Origin: Actinomycetota bacterium
Lineage (GTDB): Bacteria; Actinomycetota; Actinomycetes; Nanopelagicales; Nanopelagicaceae
Direction: 5' to 3'
Assembly: GCA_016870855.1 (NCBI GenBank)
Contig: VGAF01000002.1
Coordinates: 1 to 40,779 of the forward strand
Length of the DNA: 40,779 bases
The notes under the pieces were generated by a model. That model was not told the DNA's origin. It was given only the letters and a program-made list of their open reading frames with translations, and made no database searches. The stretch's first letter is position 1, and each line of letters starts with the position of its first letter. A program made the position numbers and the translations under genes. Shown piece after piece: positions 25,681 through 34,080 of the stretch.

Positions 25681-26907
25681 ATGGACACGATAACTCGTCG
25701 CAGATTCATCCAGATGACAGGCGCCGGTGCGGTGGCAACTGCTGCACACACGCTCTCAATTGAAGAGATTGCCAACGCTGCAATTTCGCGTCCGCTTCCT
25801 CTAGGCACACCAATTCTTGTGGTCGTTACTCTTTATGGTGGAAACGATGGACTAAACACCGTCGTTCCATTTCAAGATTCTGTTTATCACACACTTAGGC
25901 CACAACTTGCTTACAAAGATAATCAGGTAATTCCAATTGGTGATGGCCTCGCGCTAAATGGTGCAATGACTGGTTTTAAATCGCTCTGGGATAAAGGGCA
26001 ACTTGCAATTGTCCGCGGCACCGGATACCCAAATCCGGATCGTTCTCACTTCTCATCCATGGCGATTTGGCAAAGCGCAGAACTGAATGCAAGTAAGAGT
26101 GGTTGGTTAGGTCGTTGGGTTGAATCACAACCTGAAGATCCGTTGTTAGCAATAAGCCTTGGTTCCGTGCTGCCACCATTATTGGCAGGAAATCGACGTT
26201 CGGGTTCAGTTCTACCACTTGGGGGCCTTAAGGTCCCTGGCGGCTCACTTGCGAGTGACTGTGCAAAGCTATCGATTACTAGTCCGCAAGATGATCGCCT
26301 CACGGCTATGGCCGCAAGAAGTATGCGAAACTTGTTCGAAGTTTCCGGTGAAGTAACGCCTATTTTGAAAGATCCAGCGCCACCTGCCAGTGATTTGCCA
26401 ACATTGGTGGGCGGTAATGCTGGGGGTGATTCGAATCTCTCGGCCCAATTAGAAATCGTCGCTAAATTAATTGCTGCGGGTTCACCAACCAAAGTGTGGT
26501 CGGTATCTCTTGGCGGCTTTGACACTCATGCCGATGAGAACACCGCTCAATCTCTTCTACTAGGAGCAGTCTCTAGTTCGCTCTCGAAATTCATGTCTCA
26601 AATGCGTTCGACCAATCGCAGTAAAGATGTCACTGTCTTGGTTTACAGTGAATTTGGTCGACGCGTGAGAGCGAATGCTTCACAAGGAACCGATCACGGC
26701 ACTTCCGGACCAGTATTTTTACTCGGCGAAAAGGTAAAGGGTGGCTTCCATGGAGAACAACCATCTCTAAATAATTTGAAAGATGATGACTTAGCAGTCA
26801 CAACTGATTTTCGAGATATCTATGCAGAAATGTTAGAGAGTGTTTTAAAGACCGAGAGTTCACGAGTGCTTGCTAATTGGCGGAGCAAACTCTCGCTAGT
26901 TAACTAG
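25681..26907 (+). CDS. DUF1501 protein, Tat-exported
   Basis: This 408-aa protein has a twin-arginine signal (TRRRFIQMTGAGAVATAAH) and the DUF1501 core: LYGGNDGLNTVVPF, YPNPDRSHFSSMAIWQ, LGGFDTHADE, VYSEFGRRVRANAS and GTDHGTSGPVFLLG. The family has an alkaline-phosphatase-like fold with likely metal ligands (Asp and His in these motifs), but its substrate is unknown. GGAGGG five bases before ATG 25681 gives a strong ribosome site. It forms an operon with DUF1800. It converges on DUF3263 with an 8-bp overlap. Confidence 0.9.
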   Translation: MDTITRRRFIQMTGAGAVATAAHTLSIEEIANAAISRPLPLGTPILVVVTLYGGNDGLNTVVPFQDSVYHTLRPQLAYKDNQVIPIGDGLALNGAMTGFKSLWDKGQLAIVRGTGYPNPDRSHFSSMAIWQSAELNASKSGWLGRWVESQPEDPLLAISLGSVLPPLLAGNRRSGSVLPLGGLKVPGGSLASDCAKLSITSPQDDRLTAMAARSMRNLFEVSGEVTPILKDPAPPASDLPTLVGGNAGGDSNLSAQLEIVAKLIAAGSPTKVWSVSLGGFDTHADENTAQSLLLGAVSSSLSKFMSQMRSTNRSKDVTVLVYSEFGRRVRANASQGTDHGTSGPVFLLGEKVKGGFHGEQPSLNNLKDDDLAVTTDFRDIYAEMLESVLKTESSRVLANWRSKLSLVN

Positions 26908-27157
26908 TACGTCTTTGGAGCCTTGCTTCACGCAGGCGGCGAAGGCGCTTGATGAGAAGCGGTGATGCGGCGAGGGCATCCTCGCGGTCAATCAGGTTGT
27001 TAAGGAGCTCGTAGTACTCGCGAGCGGAGAGGTTGAATTGTTCTTTAATTCCGGTCTCTTTTGCCCCGGCATAACGCCACCATTGCCGTTCAAAATCCAG
27101 GATGCGGACCTCAAGGTCGCTCAGGGCAGCCGAAGTCTCAAGTCTTAGCTCTTCCAT
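26900..27157 (-). CDS. DUF3263 protein
   Basis: This 85-aa actinobacterial protein (DUF3263) is short, charged and helical. It has the family core ILDFERQWWRYAGAKE followed by FNLSAREYYELLNNLID and a basic C-terminus. It is suspected to bind DNA because of its helix-turn-helix-like spacing, but this is unproven. In mycobacteria it sits near a LytR_C gene and groEL2, as far as I recall; here no LytR_C gene is present. It starts at ATG 27157. I see no clear promoter or ribosome site upstream. Confidence 0.85.
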   Translation of the reverse strand: MEELRLETSAALSDLEVRILDFERQWWRYAGAKETGIKEQFNLSAREYYELLNNLIDREDALAASPLLIKRLRRLREARLQRRTS

Positions 27158-27197
27158 GGGGGGTAATTCAACTAGAGAGTCGGCAAAAGTGTGGGAT

Positions 27198-28547
27198 TTA
27201 GAGGGTAGCGAGAATTACCTTTATATCGGTAAGTGATGTCCAGGGATTAACGATTGCAAATCGGAGGATTGGTTTTCCTTCATGTGTCGATGGAGTCACA
27301 AATCCGATCTGGTCATTTAATAACTTATCGCTCCACTTTTTATAGTCCGGCGCTTCCCAACCTTTTCTAGTGAAGGCAACGATTGATAACTCTGGCTCCA
27401 TCAAGAGGTCAAGATTTGGATGCTCCTTAATTAACTCAGCGCTTTCGCGCGCAACTTCCATCGTCTTATCCATCGCTTCGGCATATTTCTTCTTGCCATG
27501 TGCAGCAAGTGAGAACCAAAATGGAAGTCCACGAACCCGTCGCGTTAAATGAATTGCATAATCGGACGGATTCCACTCACCACTTTCAAGAGCCTCTAAA
27601 TAACCAGCATGTTGGGTATGCGCAGCGCGAGCGATCTCCGGATTGCGATAAATGAGTGCGCAGGCATCAAATGGTGCAAACAACCACTTATGTGGATCAA
27701 CGATAAATGAATCAGCTAGTTCGACGCCCGCAAACAAGTGTTTAGTCTTTGGTGAAGCAAGCGCTGCTAGCCCATATGCGCCATCAACGTGATACCAAAC
27801 ACCGCGCTCCTTAGCCGCTTTACCAATCCCCTTTAAATCATCGATGATTCCCAAATTCGTAGTTCCCGCAGTAGCCACTACCGCAAAGACTCGTTTAGTT
27901 GTATTCTTTCGATGAAATTCATCAATCTCACTAGCAACTGTGGCGCCTTGAAGCCTATGGTTGCTATCGCACTTGATGGTTAGAACTTCTACATCCATAA
28001 CGCTTGCGGCGCTCTTTATCGATGAATGGGCTTGGTCGCTACAAGCAATTACCCATTTACTAGTTTCTGGATGCTTAATTCGGGCTTCATATCTTGCTGC
28101 AACGAGCGCAGATAGATTTCCGACGGTTCCACCTTGGACAAAGACTCCGCCTGAAGTTGTTGGGAAACCGGCTAAATCACTTAACCATCGAAGCGCTTGA
28201 TTCTCGGCAAAGACCGCGCCAGCGCCCTCCATCCACGATCCGCCATAAAGCGATGAGGCGCCGACAACTAAATCAAACAAGTTCGAAGATTCTGTAGGAG
28301 CTGAAGGAATGAAGGCCAAGTTCCGTGGATGATCTGTTGAGATACAAGCTTGGGCTAATACATGTTTAAATAAATCAAGCGCCTTCTCGCCACCAAGACC
28401 GCTTTCAGTAATTGTCTCGCCGACTTCTGCGTACAACTCATCGTAGGTCCAAGGTCCATCAAGGGGTGGATCTTTCTTTAATCGGATTAGCGAATACTCG
28501 AGGATCTTTGCCGCTAGAGCATCAATCTCTTCATCAAACTCATGCAT
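27198..28547 (-). CDS. PLP-dependent amino acid decarboxylase (group II)
   Basis: This 449-aa enzyme belongs to the aromatic amino acid / glutamate / diaminobutyrate decarboxylase family. The PLP lysine is in VDPHKWLFAPFDACAL. GGVFVQGGTVGNLSALVAAR and WYHVDGAYGLAAL provide cofactor contacts (the second holds the Asp and Ala). The substrate cannot be fixed from sequence. A tryptophan, tyrosine, phenylalanine or diaminobutyrate substrate is possible, so a tie to polyamine supply is only speculation. The ATG at 28547 overlaps the stop of the upstream SDR-DUF2867 gene by eight bases. Confidence 0.88.
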   Translation of the reverse strand: MHEFDEEIDALAAKILEYSLIRLKKDPPLDGPWTYDELYAEVGETITESGLGGEKALDLFKHVLAQACISTDHPRNLAFIPSAPTESSNLFDLVVGASSLYGGSWMEGAGAVFAENQALRWLSDLAGFPTTSGGVFVQGGTVGNLSALVAARYEARIKHPETSKWVIACSDQAHSSIKSAASVMDVEVLTIKCDSNHRLQGATVASEIDEFHRKNTTKRVFAVVATAGTTNLGIIDDLKGIGKAAKERGVWYHVDGAYGLAALASPKTKHLFAGVELADSFIVDPHKWLFAPFDACALIYRNPEIARAAHTQHAGYLEALESGEWNPSDYAIHLTRRVRGLPFWFSLAAHGKKKYAEAMDKTMEVARESAELIKEHPNLDLLMEPELSIVAFTRKGWEAPDYKKWSDKLLNDQIGFVTPSTHEGKPILRFAIVNPWTSLTDIKVILATL

Positions 28548-30024
28548 CCCCGAATAGCGCCTTTCGCTTTGAACTTCTCACAATGTTACGGAGCATTGTT
28601 GGAAATACAAAGGCATGTAGTGGAAGTACGAAGTACCAATAGAGCTGGCCACCAAGTCCACGCGGTGAGAATGTCGCTTCTTGAGTTATCCGCACCTTTC
28701 CATCTTCGGGTGCAATCCGAAACTCAAGCCACGCCTTACCCGGGAGAATCATCTCGGCATAAAGTCTCAAGACTCTTTCTTTATCGATTGCTTCAACTCT
28801 CCAAAAATCCAATCCATCCCCGACTCTTAAGAATTTTGGATCGCGTCTTCCGCGCCGAAGGCCAACGCCACCAACAATGCGATCGAGTACCCCTCGCGCC
28901 CACCAGAGGAAATCGGCGCCATACCAACCGGTTTCACCGCCAATCTGCTCGATGGATTTCCAAACGCAATCGATTGGCGCATCAGTTAATACATCTCGCT
29001 TATCGCGATGAGTGATTTCACCAGCCCAATCCGGATCGCTCTGGGCTTTCTGCCACGGCGCGGTGATTGCGGTGGCATCAGACCAACGCGTCTCAACTTG
29101 GTTACTAGTTGTACGCGAAAGGGCGAGGTTTATCGCGGTAGTTACATCAATGAGCCCTTCGGGGGGCTTAGGAATAATCGCATCGATGCTCTTCTTAGGA
29201 TCTGCAACAGTTTCATTTATTAGCGAGCCAATTAGCGGCCGAGCCAATCGAGTCGGGACTGGGGTAACAAAACCAATCCAGAGGGATGACAACTTCGGAG
29301 TAAGGACTGGGACTCTGATAATCCAACGTCTTCTCAAGCCTGAACACTTAGCGAATTTCTGCATCATGTCGGCGTAAGAAAGAATCTCTGGTCCACCGAT
29401 ATCAAAGATTCCACTTACCGGATTTTCCAATTTTGCCGCGTTAGCTAGATACCAGAGCACATCACGTACTGCGATTGGATGCGTGCGATTAGAAACCCAC
29501 TTTGGCGTTGTCATAATCGGAAGACGATGCGTTAAGTGACGGAGCATCTCAAAGGATGCTGAACCCGAACCGATCACGATTCCAGCTCGAAGCTCAAGTA
29601 CCGGTACCGATGTTGAACTTAGCTCTACCCCAGTTCGGGCACGCGAAGCTAGATGCTTACTTTGTTTTTGGTCGTTAGCAATTCCACCAAGATAAACAAT
29701 CTGCTTTACGCCAGAAGCTTCAGCTGCTTTAGCAAAGTTTCGCGCCATCTTTGCTTCGAGTTCATCAAAATCTGCTCCAACGCCAATTGAGTGAAGCAGA
29801 TAGAAAGCTGTGTGCACACCATCAAGTGCGCTCTTCATCTCATCGAAATTAGTTGCATTTCCTACGGAGACTTCAACTTCATTTACCCAAATCTGGCCGG
29901 AAATCTTCTTCTCATCCCGAACCGAAACTCTTACCTTCAAACCTTCATTTAATAGCGCACGCACTAATCGACCACCTACGTAACCAGAAGCTCCAGTTAC
30001 GAGTATCCGGCGAGAGTTATTCAT
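28540..30024 (-). CDS. NAD-dependent epimerase-like SDR with C-terminal DUF2867
   Basis: This 494-aa protein has an N-terminal extended-SDR Rossmann domain (ILVTGASGYVGGRLVRALL) resembling NmrA-type NAD(P)-binding proteins. The C-terminal DUF2867 domain (about residues 330-490) includes WYGADFLWWARGVLD, GLRRGRRDPKFLRVGDGLDFW and LPGKAWLEFRI. Fusions with this layout are widespread, but the reaction is unknown; a reductase or a ligand-binding role is possible. ATG 30024 lies six bases after TAGTGT. It leads a two-gene operon with the decarboxylase and shares its promoter region with the divergent ndh. Confidence 0.88.
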   Translation of the reverse strand: MNNSRRILVTGASGYVGGRLVRALLNEGLKVRVSVRDEKKISGQIWVNEVEVSVGNATNFDEMKSALDGVHTAFYLLHSIGVGADFDELEAKMARNFAKAAEASGVKQIVYLGGIANDQKQSKHLASRARTGVELSSTSVPVLELRAGIVIGSGSASFEMLRHLTHRLPIMTTPKWVSNRTHPIAVRDVLWYLANAAKLENPVSGIFDIGGPEILSYADMMQKFAKCSGLRRRWIIRVPVLTPKLSSLWIGFVTPVPTRLARPLIGSLINETVADPKKSIDAIIPKPPEGLIDVTTAINLALSRTTSNQVETRWSDATAITAPWQKAQSDPDWAGEITHRDKRDVLTDAPIDCVWKSIEQIGGETGWYGADFLWWARGVLDRIVGGVGLRRGRRDPKFLRVGDGLDFWRVEAIDKERVLRLYAEMILPGKAWLEFRIAPEDGKVRITQEATFSPRGLGGQLYWYFVLPLHAFVFPTMLRNIVRSSKRKALFGDA

Positions 30025-30030
30025 GGTTCA

Positions 30031-30040
30031 ACACTAGACT
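30031..30040. promoter_or_regulatory. two-way promoter between SDR-DUF2867 and ndh
   Basis: ACACTAGACT contains TAGTGT on the minus strand (30036-30031), six bases before ATG 30024. It also contains TAGACT on the plus strand (30035-30040), seven bases before ATG 30048. The two hexamers share the central TA. Confidence 0.5.
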
Positions 30041-30047
30041 TTCCTCT

Positions 30048-31271
30048 ATGTCTCGGCCAAAGGTAGTTGTATTGGGCGCTGGCTTTGGCGGTTTAACAGC
30101 GGCTAAAGCCCTCGATTCCATCGCAGATGTGACTCTCGTCGATCGCCACAACTTCCAGACCTTTTTGCCACTTCTCTACCAAGTCTCAACCGCTGGTCTT
30201 GCTGCTGACCACATTGCTCACCCGATTCGAGGCGCGCTCCGCAAGACCAAGATCAAATTCCGCATGGGCTCACCAATCACTATCGATCATAAGAACAAAT
30301 CAGTGAAATTAGATTCGAGTGAGGTTCTTGACTTTGATTACTTAGTAGTTGCGCTCGGTTCTGCCACAAATGATTTTGGAGTTAAAGGCGTCGCTGAAAA
30401 TGCTCTCGGCATGAAGAGCGTTTCGGAAGCCCTTGAGATTCGCTCCTCAATTTTGCGTCGCTTTGAGGATCTCTGTCGCTTTGAAGATGACACGAAGTTA
30501 TCAATCACCGTTGTTGGCGGTGGTCCAACTGGAGTTGAAATGGCCGGCGCAATCGCTGAGCTAAAGAAGGGTCCACTTAAATCTGATTTTGCATCTGCTG
30601 CTAAGAACATACAAGTAAACCTGGTGGAAGCTGGGCCAAGAATTCTTCCCTCATTCTCACCACTTCTTTCAAGTCGGACTAAGAAAGACCTCGAGAAGTT
30701 AGATGTAAAAGTTTTGGTAAACACATCAGTTAAAGAAGTAAAGCCGCACGAAATTATCCTTGGTGATAAAACCAAGCTAGCTTCTGAAGTCACGATCTGG
30801 GCGGCCGGTGTAACCGGCGAACCAGTTATGAAGAAACTTAATCTCCCAATTGAAAACGGTCGAATTGCAGTCGATGAAACTCTTCAAGTAACTAACTACC
30901 CACACATCTTTGCAATCGGCGATATCTCAGGGGCTAAAGGTAAAGATGGCCGATTCCTGCCAATGGTTGCTCCGGTTGCGATGCAACAAGGTCGCCATCT
31001 AAAACTTCAAATCGCAAACTTAATCACCAAAAAACCACTACTGCCTTTTAAGTATCGCGATAAAGGATCGATGGCCACCATCGGACGCCATAAGGCCGTC
31101 GTTGAAGTTGGCCCGCTAAAGCTCGCTGGAATTCCCGCTTGGTATGCCTGGTTATGGCTCCACCTCTTCTATCTATTGGGTGGCCGCAACAAGATCGGCA
31201 CGATGGCGGATTGGACCTGGAATTACCTAACTTTTGATCGCGGCAATCGCCACATCATGGACATTAATTAA
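30048..31271 (+). CDS. ndh: type II NADH dehydrogenase (NDH-2)
   Basis: This 407-aa single-subunit flavoprotein passes electrons from NADH to quinone without pumping protons. The FAD motif VVVLGAGFGGLTAAKAL is at the N-terminus, and the NADH motif ITVVGGGPTGVEMAGAIAEL is near residue 150. GDISGAKGKDGRFLPMVAPVAMQQG is the second FAD contact. The C-terminus (WYAWLWLHLFYLLGGRNK) is a probable membrane anchor. The ORF track starts at 29853 inside the divergent gene; ATG 30048 is correct by homology and by a TAGACT seven bases upstream. Its end overlaps the GMC gene by eight bases. Confidence 0.93.
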   Translation: MSRPKVVVLGAGFGGLTAAKALDSIADVTLVDRHNFQTFLPLLYQVSTAGLAADHIAHPIRGALRKTKIKFRMGSPITIDHKNKSVKLDSSEVLDFDYLVVALGSATNDFGVKGVAENALGMKSVSEALEIRSSILRRFEDLCRFEDDTKLSITVVGGGPTGVEMAGAIAELKKGPLKSDFASAAKNIQVNLVEAGPRILPSFSPLLSSRTKKDLEKLDVKVLVNTSVKEVKPHEIILGDKTKLASEVTIWAAGVTGEPVMKKLNLPIENGRIAVDETLQVTNYPHIFAIGDISGAKGKDGRFLPMVAPVAMQQGRHLKLQIANLITKKPLLPFKYRDKGSMATIGRHKAVVEVGPLKLAGIPAWYAWLWLHLFYLLGGRNKIGTMADWTWNYLTFDRGNRHIMDIN

Positions 31272-32946
31272 CTCTTAACGCACCGAGTGCATGTTCTGGA
31301 ACAAATGGTGAGTTAGGTCGTACCCACTCGATTTTTCTATATCCAATTCCTTGTGGCGGGCGTGGATCGCTCTCGCCTTTATTTGGCCAAAGTGAGAAAG
31401 CGCGCTCTGCTTGGGCAGTAATTGTTAGTGATGGATTAACGCCGAGGTTTGCGGTCACGCTTGCGCCATCGACAACATGAAGCGTTGGATAATTCCAAAC
31501 TCGGTGGTAGGGATCAATCACTCCCTTGTTTGGATCATCACTAATCACACAACCACCAACAAAGTGAGCCGTAAATGGCGCGCTAACTAAATCTCCAATA
31601 TGCCCGCCAGGAGTTCCGCCATAGTTCTTAGCAATTTTTCGCACTACTTCATTTGCGGCCGGGATATACGTTGCATTGGGATGTTCGCTATCGTTCTTAG
31701 AAGTCAATCGCCAACCGAAGATTCCTCGCTTACCTCGAACTGGTATTGATGAATCAACGTTCTGCATAACAAGGGCAATCACAGTCCGCTCGCTCCATTT
31801 TCTAACATCCAAGATCTTGGCAACCATCGAAGGTTTCGTAATTAGGGTTTTAGCCCATTGGCGACGGCGAACTTTCGCTGAATGACCATCGGTCATTACG
31901 GTCTGTAATAACCCCATGAAATTTGAGCCTTTGCCATACCGAACCGGCTCAACATGTGTGTGCTCATCTGGGAAGAATGAGGAAGTAATTGCGGCGCCTT
32001 GTGAGAAATCAATCTCTCCACCATGAGGCATAACCGCGCCAACTAGCGATTCAGAATTAGTTCTCGATAACTTTCCGAGCGCTGGAGATAGTTTTGCTAA
32101 CTTCTTTGAGCCCTTCATCTTATGAAGAAGTTTCTGGGTGTTATAGGTACCCGCCGCTACAACTACCTCGCCCGCAGTAAAAGTTCGCTTTCCGCCAAAC
32201 CAGGCGCTGCTCTTTCGCGCCGTTATCTTCCAACCACCACTTGGTAGCTCTTCAATAGATTCAACGGTGTGCTCTGGGAAGACTTTTGCGCCGGCGCTTT
32301 CAGCAAGACCCAAATAATTTTTTGGAAGCGTGTTCTTTGCATTAAAGCGACAACCAGTCATACAAGCGCCACATTGTTGGCAGCCATGGCGATCTGGCCC
32401 AACGCCACCAAAGTAAGGATCTTTTTCTATAACTCCCGGACCTTTTCCAAAGTGCACACCAAGTGGCGCCATTTTGAAAGTATTGCCAACTCCCATCTCT
32501 TCAGCGACATCTTTCATCGCTTGATCAGATGGTGAGAAGTAAGGATTCTTTGCAACTCCTAACATTCTTGAGGCTTGGTCATACCAAGGAAGTAATTCAG
32601 ATTTCCAATCCGTTATGTGGCGCCATTGGGAATCTTCAAAATATGAATCGGGAGGTTGATAGAGAGTATTTGCGTAAACAAGTGAACCGCCGCCAACTCC
32701 AGCGCCAGCAAGCACTAGAACATCAGGAAGGGCGTGAATTCTCTGGATTCCACGTAAACCAAGTCGTGGCATAAATAAAAATCTAGATAATCTCCAGGAA
32801 GTCTTCGGAAAATCTCGCTCCGTAAATCTTCGCCCCGCTTCAAGGACAGCTACTCGATAGCCTTTTTCTGTTAATCGCAGCGCCGCTACCGAACCGCCAA
32901 AACCAGAGCCAACAACCAGCACGTCAAAGTCACGGTTTTCGGCCAC
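31264..32946 (-). CDS. GMC-family oxidoreductase, cholesterol-oxidase (ChoD)-like
   Basis: This 560-aa FAD enzyme has VLVVGSGFGGSVAALRLTEKG at the N-terminus, LAGAGVGGGSLVYANTLY, and a C-terminal GMC segment VVDGASVTANLGVNPSLTITA. A cluster CQQCGACMTGC near residue 195 is shared with ChoD-type proteins and could hold a metal or iron-sulfur centre. Oxidation of a sterol or other secondary alcohol is likely, but the substrate is not known, and true cholesterol use is doubtful. The ORF track starts at TTG 32952; GTG 32946 is chosen because TAGATT ends exactly six bases upstream. It diverges from the PNPOx-like gene. Confidence 0.88.
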   Translation of the reverse strand: MAENRDFDVLVVGSGFGGSVAALRLTEKGYRVAVLEAGRRFTERDFPKTSWRLSRFLFMPRLGLRGIQRIHALPDVLVLAGAGVGGGSLVYANTLYQPPDSYFEDSQWRHITDWKSELLPWYDQASRMLGVAKNPYFSPSDQAMKDVAEEMGVGNTFKMAPLGVHFGKGPGVIEKDPYFGGVGPDRHGCQQCGACMTGCRFNAKNTLPKNYLGLAESAGAKVFPEHTVESIEELPSGGWKITARKSSAWFGGKRTFTAGEVVVAAGTYNTQKLLHKMKGSKKLAKLSPALGKLSRTNSESLVGAVMPHGGEIDFSQGAAITSSFFPDEHTHVEPVRYGKGSNFMGLLQTVMTDGHSAKVRRRQWAKTLITKPSMVAKILDVRKWSERTVIALVMQNVDSSIPVRGKRGIFGWRLTSKNDSEHPNATYIPAANEVVRKIAKNYGGTPGGHIGDLVSAPFTAHFVGGCVISDDPNKGVIDPYHRVWNYPTLHVVDGASVTANLGVNPSLTITAQAERAFSLWPNKGESDPRPPQGIGYRKIEWVRPNSPFVPEHALGALRVN

Positions 32947-32952
32947 CTCCAA

Positions 32953-32965
32953 AATCTACTACTCT
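32953..32965. promoter_or_regulatory. back-to-back promoters of GMC oxidase and PNPOx-like gene
   Basis: TAGATT on the minus strand (32958-32953) ends six bases before GTG 32946. TACTCT on the plus strand (32960-32965) ends six bases before ATG 32972. The two -10 elements are one base apart. Confidence 0.5.
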
Positions 32966-32971
32966 CGACTA

Positions 32972-33622
32972 ATGAGCGAACAGAAGCGCGAGATAAAGCG
33001 AAAGCCACATCGCAGCGTTGAAGAACTCGATGAGATCTACTCGATCCTCGATGAAGGAATGGTCGCTCATGTTGGGTTTGTTGATCCTGAGTCGAAAGAA
33101 CCGGTAGTTATTCCCGTTGCCTATGGCCGCGATGGAAATCGCATTCTCTTTCATGGCTCTACCGGATCAAGGATGTTCATGGCTTTGAAGTCCGGCGTTC
33201 AAATCTGTGCGACGGTGACGCTTCTCGATGGAATCGTCTCAGCCCGCTCCCCATTTAATTCCTCAATGAACTATCGCTCAGTCATGGCATTCGGTATTCC
33301 AAAAGTCCTTGAGGGCGAGGCTAAAGAGAAGGCGCTATATGCTGTTTCTGAGCGTTTGATTCCAGGGCTTTGGGATGCAGGGCGCGAACAGACAAAGAAG
33401 GAATTCGCTCAAACGATGATGGTTGAGTTAACTCTTGATGATGTGACTGCAAAGAAGCGAAGTGGTGAAGCTTTAGATGATGAGGAGGATAAATCACTTC
33501 CAATTTGGGCGGGGTATATCCCAATCGAGAATAGCTATGGCGAGCCGATTACAAATGAGAATGCGAAGCATCTCCCGATTCCGGATTACATCAAGAATTT
33601 GGTGAAACGGAAGGCAAAGTAG
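32972..33622 (+). CDS. pyridoxamine 5'-phosphate oxidase-like flavin protein
   Basis: This 216-aa protein belongs to the split-barrel PNPOx-like (Pyridox_ox_2/NimA-type) family. It begins with EELDEIYSILDEGMVAHVGFVD, a common start for these proteins, followed by PVAYGRDGNRILFHGSTGSR and NYRSVMAFG. Such proteins bind FMN, F420 or haem; the reaction is unknown. It is not the true PdxH, which is encoded at 16822. A leaderless start at ATG 32972 is likely. Its 3' end overlaps the opposing phosphoribosyltransferase gene by 32 bp. Confidence 0.87.
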   Translation: MSEQKREIKRKPHRSVEELDEIYSILDEGMVAHVGFVDPESKEPVVIPVAYGRDGNRILFHGSTGSRMFMALKSGVQICATVTLLDGIVSARSPFNSSMNYRSVMAFGIPKVLEGEAKEKALYAVSERLIPGLWDAGREQTKKEFAQTMMVELTLDDVTAKKRSGEALDDEEDKSLPIWAGYIPIENSYGEPITNENAKHLPIPDYIKNLVKRKAK

Positions 33623-34070
33623 ACCAAGGAAAGTTGATCCACTTATCGGTCTTCTGCCACGAGTAATCGGGCTTGATAACCGAATGTGGCTTCTCATAAA
33701 GAACTGCGGAACGCGCTTGCCGCACATGCGGAGCTACAAATTCTTGAACTAGCTTCAACGTCTCCCCAGTATCGGCAACATCATCTGCAATAAGTATCGA
33801 TAAACCTTGGAAATCGGAGACTTTAGGGATTGGCGGAAGGACTACTGGAACTGGGAGGCGCTGATTCTCGCCGGTATAGAACTCAACGCTCATGGCAAGG
33901 GTGTTCTTGACTCCGAGCGCATAACCGAGGGCGCCACCGATAAGAAAACCACCACGTGCAATGGAGAGAATGGCATCAGGTTTGTATCCAGAATCTGCAA
34001 TTAATTGCGCTAGCTCGCGAATTGCAAGGCCAAAGCCCTCGTAACTAAGAGTTAGCTTTTCGGAGTTCAC
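33591..34070 (-). CDS. purine-type phosphoribosyltransferase
   Basis: This 159-aa protein has the PRTase fold. The PRPP-binding motif ILIADDVADTGETL is at about residues 91-104, and AILSIARGGFLIGGALGYAL forms the PPi loop. It resembles the Gpt-like hypoxanthine, guanine or xanthine phosphoribosyltransferases that recycle bases to nucleotides; the base is not certain. The GTG start 34070 is 10 bases downstream of the DUF305 stop, so it is probably in one operon with DUF305. The last residues extend over the PNPOx-like gene. Confidence 0.87.
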   Translation of the reverse strand: MNSEKLTLSYEGFGLAIRELAQLIADSGYKPDAILSIARGGFLIGGALGYALGVKNTLAMSVEFYTGENQRLPVPVVLPPIPKVSDFQGLSILIADDVADTGETLKLVQEFVAPHVRQARSAVLYEKPHSVIKPDYSWQKTDKWINFPWSTLPSVSPNS

Positions 34071-34080
34071 GTACAGTTAT

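Noticed and set aside
28542-29015. 157-aa plus-strand ORF opposite SDR-DUF2867
   Set aside because: Antisense shadow of a well-supported gene; composition rich in Arg/His/Gln as expected from reverse reading.
29853-30047. 65-codon extension of ndh
   Set aside because: It lies over the divergent SDR gene; the FAD motif starts right after ATG 30048.
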